Shown here in pieces: positions 24,879 through 32,328 of a stretch of 64,000 nt of DNA. The position numbers were made by a program, and so were the translations under genes. Below the pieces are notes generated by a model. The model saw nothing but the letters and a program-made list of their open reading frames with translations, had not been told where the DNA came from and searched no databases. This stretch comes from an uncultured Prevotella sp. (GTDB taxonomy: Bacteria > Bacteroidota > Bacteroidia > Bacteroidales > Bacteroidaceae). The first letter of the stretch is position 1. Each line of letters starts with the position of its first letter. The stretch lies in contig CAKZVT010000062.1 of NCBI GenBank assembly GCA_937922435.1, forward strand, positions 1 through 64,000. Reading direction: 5' to 3'.

Positions 24879-26944
24879 GAAACATAACATTAACCATAAT
24901 CTTTTTATCAGTCATCGCTCTGTGTCCGCGCCAGTCGCGGGCGCAGGGCTATGCTACCATGCAGGGAGACACGCTCCGCATGGGCAACAGCAGCATCGAG
25001 CGCGTATTCCTTTGGAACGGAGGCGAGCTGAAGACAGTCGCCCTCGTTGACAAGCTGAACGGCAACGTGATGCGCTCCAAAGGCTCTCAGCCCGACTTCC
25101 TCGTGCTCAAAGGCAAGGCCGAGGACGGCCGCTGGACTAAGGAAAACGTACCTTCCGACGGCGTACATCCGGCCTATCTGCAAGTAACTGTTGACTACCG
25201 CAAGGGCAGTCTTGAAATAAAACGCCAGTACCGCATATACGATGTGGCCGCAATAGCCTGCCACACGTGGCTGCGCGGACGGCTCGGCGCAATTGAGCAG
25301 GGCCGTGAAGTGTCGGGCGCTGACCGCAAGAACATCGAGTTCAAGGAAGACATGGACGCCGGAGTGAAAATCCCCGTGCTCGACCGTCTTGAACTTCCGG
25401 GCAACCACTGGCGGTGCCGCGCCGTCGAGTTCTACGACTATACCGACTGGAACGACAACCTCGTGGCCGGGCGCAGCTTCATTCCGTATCGTGAGAACGG
25501 CTACCGCGGCAACCTGCTGCTGGCTTCCGACCTCGTCACCGGCCACGGTTTCTTCTTCCTTAAAGAAGCTCCCTGCTCGTCAACGCAGCTCCATTACCCC
25601 GGCTACGACTTCCGCGCGGAGTACGGAAACTTCAAGGTTACCGGCCTTGGAGCGGCTTCCGGCGACGTAACTCCTGACGGCTGGACATCCGTCTACGGCG
25701 TTGTCACCGGTGTGTTCGGCGGCGGTGAGCGCGAGGCTCTTGCCGCTTTGCACGACTATCAGCGGCAGGCGCGCCTCGAAAAGGCTGCCGGCAACGACGG
25801 CGACGAGATGGTAATGCTCAACACTTGGGGCGACCGCAGCCAGGATGCACGCATCAACGCCGACTTCTGTCTTGCCGAACTCGACCGCGCCGCGCGGCTC
25901 GGCATCACAGTGTTCCAGCTCGACGACGGCTGGCAAATAGGCAAAAGCCCCAACTCCAAGGTGGCAAAAGGCTCGTTCAAGGACATTTGGAGCAACAAGG
26001 ACTACTGGAAACCAGACCCCGTGAAGTTCCCCGACGGCTTGAAACCCATCGTCGACAAGGGCAAGCGTCTCGGCATACGCATCGGCCTTTGGTACAATCC
26101 CAGCGTGCAGCACGACTTCGCCGACTGGCGCAAGGACGCCGACGCAATACTCGGGCTGTGGCGTGAGTACGGCATAACAATCTTCAAAATCGACGGACTT
26201 CAAATCCCGACGAAGGCCGCAGAGCAAAACCTGCGCTCGCTGTTCGACACCGTTCAGAAGGAGAGCGGCGGCCAAGTGATTTTCAATCTCGACGCAACGG
26301 CCGGCCGCAGGGGAGGATATAACATGTTCACGGAGTACGGCAACATATTCATGGAGAACCGATACACCGACTGGGGCAACTATTATCCGTTCCATACGCT
26401 GCGCAACCTGTGGCAGCTATCGCGCTACGTGCCTGCGCAGAGGCTCCAGGTGGAGTTCCTGAACAAGTGGCGCAACGCCGACAAATACGCCGAAGGCGAC
26501 ATCTTCGCGCCGCAGAACTACTCGTTCGACTACCTCTTCGCCACCACGATGGCCGGTCAGCCGCTGGCTTGGATGGAAGCGTCGAACCTGCCGGAGGAGG
26601 CTTTTGCCACTGGCAGGCTTATCAAGCAATACACCAAAATACAGGAAGACCTGCACAGCGGAACAATACTTCCAATGGGCGAAGAGCCTTCAGGCCGCTC
26701 GTGGACTGGCTTCCAGTCAATCAAGGACAGCCGTTCGGGCTACTTCATTGTGTACCGCGAGAACACTGATGATGCCTCGGCGCGTGTCAAGACGTGGCTC
26801 GACGGCGGCGCGAAAGTGACGCTTACGCCTGTGCTCGGCGACGGAAAAGCCGCCACGTTGCAGGCCGACGAGGCCGGACGCGTGAGCTTCACGTTGGCCG
26901 AAAAGAACAGTTTTGCAGTTTACAAATACCAAACAACCGAATAA
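24875..26944 (+). CDS. clan GH-D-like glycoside hydrolase (alpha-galactosidase-like)
   Basis: 689 residues with a signal peptide (to about residue 24). The N-terminal beta-sandwich (about 30-290) is followed by a barrel with hallmarks of alpha-galactosidases: FQLDDGWQIGKSP (about 350), RIGLWYNPS, and ITIFKIDGLQ near 438, where the Asp would be the nucleophile. The usual GH36 acid/base signature is not seen; the Asp in NRYTDWGNYY (near 495) is a candidate. It is thus a divergent member. It overlaps the upstream gene by four bases and the next gene starts right after its stop. Confidence 0.78.
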   Translation: MRNITLTIIFLSVIALCPRQSRAQGYATMQGDTLRMGNSSIERVFLWNGGELKTVALVDKLNGNVMRSKGSQPDFLVLKGKAEDGRWTKENVPSDGVHPAYLQVTVDYRKGSLEIKRQYRIYDVAAIACHTWLRGRLGAIEQGREVSGADRKNIEFKEDMDAGVKIPVLDRLELPGNHWRCRAVEFYDYTDWNDNLVAGRSFIPYRENGYRGNLLLASDLVTGHGFFFLKEAPCSSTQLHYPGYDFRAEYGNFKVTGLGAASGDVTPDGWTSVYGVVTGVFGGGEREALAALHDYQRQARLEKAAGNDGDEMVMLNTWGDRSQDARINADFCLAELDRAARLGITVFQLDDGWQIGKSPNSKVAKGSFKDIWSNKDYWKPDPVKFPDGLKPIVDKGKRLGIRIGLWYNPSVQHDFADWRKDADAILGLWREYGITIFKIDGLQIPTKAAEQNLRSLFDTVQKESGGQVIFNLDATAGRRGGYNMFTEYGNIFMENRYTDWGNYYPFHTLRNLWQLSRYVPAQRLQVEFLNKWRNADKYAEGDIFAPQNYSFDYLFATTMAGQPLAWMEASNLPEEAFATGRLIKQYTKIQEDLHSGTILPMGEEPSGRSWTGFQSIKDSRSGYFIVYRENTDDASARVKTWLDGGAKVTLTPVLGDGKAATLQADEAGRVSFTLAEKNSFAVYKYQTTE

Positions 26945-28738
26945 ATGAAAAAGACACTGATGCTGTTGCTCGCCCTCGTGCCCCTCGGGTTGTGGGCTGC
27001 GACCGACTACATCGCCAACGTCTATGGCCGCGACTACCAGCTGCTCAACGGCAAATGGGCGGCCATCGTAGACCTATACGACGCCGGCGGCAAGATGGAA
27101 ATCTACAAAAACAAGAAGGCCGAGAAGCCCGAAGAGTTTTACGAATACTCCTTCGAGGGCGGACTGCGCCTCAATGTGCCCGGCGACTGGAACTCGCAGT
27201 CGCCCGAACTGAAATACTACGAGGGTACGGTATGGTACGCGCGCCACTTCGACGCGCAGCCTATGGAGGGCAAACGCCGCTTCCTTTATTTCGCCGGAGT
27301 GAGCTACCGCTGTAACATCTACCTGAACGGCGAGAAGGTGGGAAGCCATGAAGGCTCGTTCACCCCGTTCCAAATCGAGGTTACGGACAAGCTCAAGAGC
27401 GGCGACAACCTGCTCGTAATGGAGGTGAACAACCGCCGGCAGAAGGACGCAATACCGGCAATGTCGTTCGACTGGTGGAACTACGGCGGCATAACGCGCG
27501 ACGTTATGCTCGTCACCCTGCCTGAGACTTACATCAGCGACTACTTCATCCGTCTTGACAAACACCGTCCAGACCTTATCCATATAGACGCGGAGCTGTC
27601 GCAGGCGGTGGCCGGAAAGGAAATAAAAGTGAACATTCCGCAGCTGAAGCGCACCCTGACGTTCACCACCGACGCACAGGGCAAGGCCAGCGCGGAGCTT
27701 AAAGTAAAGGGTCTGCGCCGCTGGTCTACCGAAGACCCGTGGCTGTACAGCGTCGAGCTGACCACCGACGGCGACCGCGTGACCGACGAAATAGGCTTCC
27801 GCAACATAGAGGCGAAGGGCACGCAAATACTGCTCAACGGCAAGCCCGTGTTCTTGCGCAGCGTCTCTTTCCACGAGGAAATACCGCAGCGCATGGGCCG
27901 CGCCTGCACGCCGGGCGACGCGATGATGCTGCTTTCCGAGGCTAAAGACCTCGGGGTGAACATGGTACGCCTGGCGCATTACCAGCAGAACGAGTACATC
28001 GTGCGGCAGGCCGAGCGCATGGGCATCATGCTGTGGCAGGAAATACCCGTGTGGCAGGCCATCGACTTCAGCAACATGGAGACAATGGAGAAGGCCGCCA
28101 GGATGCTGACCGAGACCATACTGCGCGACCGCAACCGCTGCGCCGACTGCTTCTGGGGCATCGCCAACGAGACACAGAACACGCCCGAGCGCAACCGCTT
28201 CCTCGCCCATCTGCTCAAGACGGGCCGTGACCTTGACACCACGCGCCTCTTCGTGGCCGCCTTCGACCTGGCTTATTTCGACAAGACGGAAGACAAGTTC
28301 GTAATGCACGACGACTTCTGGCCCAACCTCGACATGGTAGCCATCAACAAATACATGGGCTGGTACGCGGCGTGGCCTAAGAACCCGGCCGACATCAGCT
28401 GGGACGTTGCACCCGGCAAACCGCTCTTCATCTCCGAGTTCGGCGGCGAGGCGCTCTACGGCCAGCACGGCGACAAGGACGAGGCCGCCAGCTGGAGCGA
28501 GGAGTACCAGGCCGAGCTGTTCCGCAAGAACCTGCTGATGTTCGAGAACATACCCAACCTCTGCGGCGTGTCGCCATGGATATTGTTCGACTTCCGCAGT
28601 CCTACGCGCCTGCACCCCACGAACCAGGACGGCTGGAACCGCAAGGGACTCGTGTCCGACCAAGGGCAAAGGAAGCAGGCATGGTACATCATGCACGACT
28701 ACTACGCCAAGAAAAAGGCCGGGGACGAGCGGCGTTAA
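26945..28738 (+). CDS. glycoside hydrolase family 2 enzyme
   Basis: 597 residues with a short signal peptide (MKKTLMLLLALVPLGLWA). The family's order is clear: N-terminal jelly roll (about 25-180, RRFLYFAGVSYRCNIYLNG, FDWWNYGGITRDV), an immunoglobulin-like domain (about 185-275) and the barrel (about 285-590, VFLRSVSFHEE). Acid/base Glu is in GIANETQN (near 405) and the nucleophile in FISEFGGEA (near 498). It could be a beta-galactosidase, glucuronidase or mannosidase; the length and the SEFGGEA motif are closest to the glucuronidase/galactosidase group. The start follows the previous stop directly. Confidence 0.88.
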   Translation: MKKTLMLLLALVPLGLWAATDYIANVYGRDYQLLNGKWAAIVDLYDAGGKMEIYKNKKAEKPEEFYEYSFEGGLRLNVPGDWNSQSPELKYYEGTVWYARHFDAQPMEGKRRFLYFAGVSYRCNIYLNGEKVGSHEGSFTPFQIEVTDKLKSGDNLLVMEVNNRRQKDAIPAMSFDWWNYGGITRDVMLVTLPETYISDYFIRLDKHRPDLIHIDAELSQAVAGKEIKVNIPQLKRTLTFTTDAQGKASAELKVKGLRRWSTEDPWLYSVELTTDGDRVTDEIGFRNIEAKGTQILLNGKPVFLRSVSFHEEIPQRMGRACTPGDAMMLLSEAKDLGVNMVRLAHYQQNEYIVRQAERMGIMLWQEIPVWQAIDFSNMETMEKAARMLTETILRDRNRCADCFWGIANETQNTPERNRFLAHLLKTGRDLDTTRLFVAAFDLAYFDKTEDKFVMHDDFWPNLDMVAINKYMGWYAAWPKNPADISWDVAPGKPLFISEFGGEALYGQHGDKDEAASWSEEYQAELFRKNLLMFENIPNLCGVSPWILFDFRSPTRLHPTNQDGWNRKGLVSDQGQRKQAWYIMHDYYAKKKAGDERR

Positions 28739-28837
28739 GCAGGGCGGACGGCGGTCATCCGGCGGCTTGTAGGCCGCCATCGTATCAGCCCTATCCGTCC
28801 TATCGCTCCCAGTACTCCCATCTAACGCCAAGCAAAA

Positions 28838-28922
28838 GGTGGCCTTTTGCGCTGCAAAACATGGCCTTTCGGCCTGTAAAAGGCGGCAAATCGCAAGCCA
28901 AAAGGCCACCTTTTGCAAGGGC
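28838..28922. repeat. P-type hairpin repeat
   Basis: AAAAGGTGGCCTTTTGC and AAAAGGCCACCTTTTGC with internal relatives. Together with the palindromic element at 29008-29142 and the TTAACTTC repeats at 29235-29290 it fills the gene-free stretch 28739-29337. Confidence 0.75.
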
Positions 28923-29007
28923 GTTGGTAACATACTGAAAATCAATTCGTTACAAATTGAAAATCAATTCGCTACAAAAGCTCTAAACAATAGCCTTTTT
29001 GCAGCTC

Positions 29008-29142
29008 AATCCAGGCGGTCGGTATCTGTCATTCCGCGCTCCGACGCGGAATCCAGAAAACACCAAAGGGACAAATGACGTTGGTCGCATACACTGGATT
29101 CCGCGTCGGAGCGCGGAATGACAGATACCGACCGCCTGGATT
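29008..29142. repeat. long palindromic element, copy 2 (49-base arms)
   Basis: Arms 29008-29056 and 29094-29142 are perfect reverse complements over 49 bases around a 37-base loop. The core GTCATTCCGCGCTCCGACGC corresponds position by position to that of 1827-1982. The loop matches the other copy's loop in inverted orientation. Confidence 0.92.
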
Positions 29143-29234
29143 AGTCCTTAACTCCTGAACATAAAAAAACATCATGAAAGCTTGCAATCGTGCTATAACC
29201 GTTAATCGCGTATAAGCCAACAAGGCATTTGGCT

Positions 29235-29290
29235 TTAACTTCTTAGCGACCGTAGGGAGCGATTACTTCTTTAACTCCTTTAACTCCTGA
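29235..29290. repeat. TTAACTTC-type repeat, single arm
   Basis: CTTTAACTTCTTAGCGACCG core followed by TTTAACTCC units. No inverted partner is found nearby, unlike 776-941. Confidence 0.65.
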
Positions 29291-29337
29291 ATAAAAACTC
29301 CTTTGACTTCTGAAAATAAAAAACATCAACTACCAAT

Positions 29338-32322
29338 ATGAAACCAATAAAACCAATACTTCTGTTGCTGCTTGCCCTCGTGCTGGCGGTCATGCCTGCC
29401 ACGGCGGCCGACAAGGTGCTGAAGGTGCTTGCGATAGGCAACAGCTTCTCGGCCGACGCCGTAGAGCAGAACGTTGTCGAGCTTGCCGCAGCCGACGGCA
29501 GGCAGATGATTGTGGCAAACATGTTCATCGGCGGCTGTCCCCTTAGCCGCCACGTAGACAATGCGCGGCAGGACAAGGGCGCATACCGCTACCGCAAGAC
29601 CGGCGTTGACGGCAAGCGGGTGCAGCAGGACAACATGTCCATAAGCCGTGCGCTGGCCGACGAGCAGTGGGACTACGTCTCCTTGCAGCAGGCCAGCGAC
29701 CGTTCGGGCCAGCCGGAGACCTACGAGCCTTACCTCACTGAGCTGATAGCGTATATAAAAAAGCTGTCGCCAAAGAGCGAGATAGTGTGGCACCAGACGT
29801 GGGCTTACGCCAAAACGTCGCACCACGGAGCGTTTCCGCGCTATGGAAACGACCAGCTGCGCATGTACAACTGCATTGTTGACGCATCGCAGAAAGCCGT
29901 GAAAAGCCACGGCATTGACATCGTGATACCAGTCGGAACGGCCATCCAGAACGCGCGGACGACATTCATCGGCGACAACATGAACCGCGACGGACACCAT
30001 CTTGAGAACTCTTACGGACGCTACACGGCGGCCTGCACGTGGTACGAAGCACTGACAGGGCGCAGCGTTGTGGGCAATGCCTACCGTCCGGAGGGCATGA
30101 ACGGCGACCTTGCACGCGCCGCACAGGAAGCCGCCCACGCAGCGGTGGGCAGTCCGTGGACGGTCACCAACCTTGCCTATATACAGCCTTCAACGGTGCT
30201 TTACAAGGACAAGTCGGTGCCCGTGGCAGTGCGCGTGGAAGACCTTTTGCACCGCATGACGATGCACGAGAAGGTGATGCAGATGGTGCAATACACCCTC
30301 GGAACAAACAATATAGAGAACAACAAGGGCGTGGAGGTGAAGAACATCCCGGCCGAGACTGGCTCGCTGATTTACTTCGGCACCGAACCCACCCTGCGCA
30401 ACAACATGCAGCGGCACGCCATGGAGGACAGCCGCCTGGGCATTCCAATCCTTTTCGGCTACGACGCGATACACGGTTTCCGCACAATATTCCCCATTCC
30501 GCTGGCTCAGGCGTGCAGCTTCAACCCTCATCTTACGCGCCTTTCGTGCCGCGTAAGCGCTCAGGAGGCACGTATGTCGGGCGTTGACTGGACGTTCTCG
30601 CCCATGATTGACGTCGCGCACGACCCGCGCTGGGGGCGCGTTGCCGAGGGTTACGGCGAAGACCCGTACATGAACGGAGTGTTCGGGGCGGCCGCCGTGC
30701 GCGGCTATCAGGGCAAGAACCTGGCCGACAGCGTGTCAATAGCCGCCTGCCTGAAGCACTATGTGGCCTACGGAGCATCCGAGGCCGGGCGCGACTACGT
30801 ATATACCGAGGTGTCGCGGCAGACGCTTTGGGACACCTATCTGCCCCCTTACCGCAAGGCTTTGGAGGCCAAGCCGGCCACGGTGATGAGCTCTTTCAAC
30901 AACTTTTGCGGCACTCCCGTCACCGCAAGCAAGTATCTGCTTACCGATGTGTTGAAGAAGCAGCTCGGCTTCGACGGCCTCATCGTGTCCGACTGGGCGG
31001 CCATTGAGCAGCTCAAGGCGCAGGGAGCGGCGCGCGACTTGAAGCGTGCGGGCGAGCTGGCGGCCAACGCCGGACTTGACATAGACATGATGTCGCACTC
31101 TTACGACAAGTATCTGGAGCAGCTTGTGGCCGAAGGACGGGTTGACACCGCCGTCATTGACGACGCCGTAAGGCGCATACTCAAGGTGAAGTTCGACCTC
31201 GGTCTCTTTGAAAATCCTTACACCCCGGAGGTCAATGACGACTCTCGCTTCCTTCGAAAGGAGAGCATCAAGCTGGCCGAAGAGCTGGCCGAAGAGACTA
31301 TGGTGCTGCTGAAGAACGATAACAACACGCTCCCCCTGCGCACGCAGAAGCGCATTCTGCTTACTGGTCCGCTGGCCGACGCGCCCTTCGACATGCTCGG
31401 CTGCTGGTACGGACACGGCGAAACGGGCGACATAACGTCAATTCTCACCGCCATGAAGACGGAGTTTGAGGGCAAGGCCGACGTGCAGTATGTGCCCGGT
31501 TGTCCGTTCGAGGGCGACGACGAGAGCGGCTTCCGCGATGCCGTGAAGGCCGCGAAGAAGGCTGATGTCATTGTTGTCTGCCTCGGAGAGAAGGGCAAAT
31601 GGAGCGGCGAGAACGCCTCGCGTGCCTCCATCGAGCTGCCCGGCGTGCAGCTGCGCTTCCTCGAAGAGCTGAAGAAAGCAGGCAAGCCGGTGGTTGTTGT
31701 GCTGTCAAACGGCCGTCCGTTGCAGCTCGACCGTGTCGCTCCTTTGGCCGATGCGATGGTCGAGATGTGGCAACCCGGCATCGTGGGCGGCACTCCTTTG
31801 GCCGGAATATTGTCCGGACGTGTCAATCCTTCGGGTAAACTCGCGATGACGTTCCCCGTCACCGGCGGCCAAATACCTATCTATTACAACCGCCGTCCGA
31901 GTGCGCGCCACCACCAAGGGTTCTACCACGACCTTACGAGCGACCCCCTTTATGAGTTCGGCCACGGCCTAAGCTACACCTCGTTCGAGTACGGCGAGCC
32001 TGTCGTTTCAGTTAAGAAAATAGGGCAGAAGGGACGTTTCAGCGTCGATGTGACCGTCAAGAACACCGGCGCGGTTGACGGCAAGGAGGCCGTTCTCGGC
32101 TTCGTAAGCTGCCCGTATGCCGTGCTTACGCGCCCAGTAAAGGAGCTTCGCTTCTTCACCAAGAAGGAAATCAAGGCCGGAGAGACCGTCACCTGCCACT
32201 TCGACCTCAACGTTCAGCGCGACCTCGGCTTTGTGAACGACCGTGGAGAGACCGTCGTTGAGCCGGGCGAATACCGCATAACGATAGGAGGAAAGACCGT
32301 AACATTGGAAGTAACAGAATAG
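29338..32322 (+). CDS. fusion of a DUF4886 SGNH hydrolase and a GH3 glycosidase
   Basis: 994 residues with a signal peptide (ending VMPATAA). Residues about 28-275 are a DUF4886 domain of the SGNH fold: LKVLAIGNSFSADA with the Ser, WDYVSLQQAS, VWHQTWAYA and a late NRDGHHLE with the Asp/His pair. From about 295 to the end is a GH3 enzyme of the BglX type: EDLLHRMTMHEKVMQMVQY, DPRWGRVAEGYGEDPY, KHYVAYGASEAGRD, nucleophile Asp in GLIVSDW (near 551), the second GH3 sandwich and a fibronectin-like end. It would remove acyl groups and cleave terminal beta-linked sugars. The next GH3 gene begins 6 bases later. Confidence 0.88.
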   Translation: MKPIKPILLLLLALVLAVMPATAADKVLKVLAIGNSFSADAVEQNVVELAAADGRQMIVANMFIGGCPLSRHVDNARQDKGAYRYRKTGVDGKRVQQDNMSISRALADEQWDYVSLQQASDRSGQPETYEPYLTELIAYIKKLSPKSEIVWHQTWAYAKTSHHGAFPRYGNDQLRMYNCIVDASQKAVKSHGIDIVIPVGTAIQNARTTFIGDNMNRDGHHLENSYGRYTAACTWYEALTGRSVVGNAYRPEGMNGDLARAAQEAAHAAVGSPWTVTNLAYIQPSTVLYKDKSVPVAVRVEDLLHRMTMHEKVMQMVQYTLGTNNIENNKGVEVKNIPAETGSLIYFGTEPTLRNNMQRHAMEDSRLGIPILFGYDAIHGFRTIFPIPLAQACSFNPHLTRLSCRVSAQEARMSGVDWTFSPMIDVAHDPRWGRVAEGYGEDPYMNGVFGAAAVRGYQGKNLADSVSIAACLKHYVAYGASEAGRDYVYTEVSRQTLWDTYLPPYRKALEAKPATVMSSFNNFCGTPVTASKYLLTDVLKKQLGFDGLIVSDWAAIEQLKAQGAARDLKRAGELAANAGLDIDMMSHSYDKYLEQLVAEGRVDTAVIDDAVRRILKVKFDLGLFENPYTPEVNDDSRFLRKESIKLAEELAEETMVLLKNDNNTLPLRTQKRILLTGPLADAPFDMLGCWYGHGETGDITSILTAMKTEFEGKADVQYVPGCPFEGDDESGFRDAVKAAKKADVIVVCLGEKGKWSGENASRASIELPGVQLRFLEELKKAGKPVVVVLSNGRPLQLDRVAPLADAMVEMWQPGIVGGTPLAGILSGRVNPSGKLAMTFPVTGGQIPIYYNRRPSARHHQGFYHDLTSDPLYEFGHGLSYTSFEYGEPVVSVKKIGQKGRFSVDVTVKNTGAVDGKEAVLGFVSCPYAVLTRPVKELRFFTKKEIKAGETVTCHFDLNVQRDLGFVNDRGETVVEPGEYRITIGGKTVTLEVTE

Positions 32323-32328
32323 TAAACG

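Noticed and set aside
28775..28836. Tract with TATCCGTCCTATCGCTCCC units considered as a Q-type repeat.
   Set aside because: It has a similar period but does not share the GGCTTAT/ATAAGCC units or a paired arm, so it was not grouped with them.
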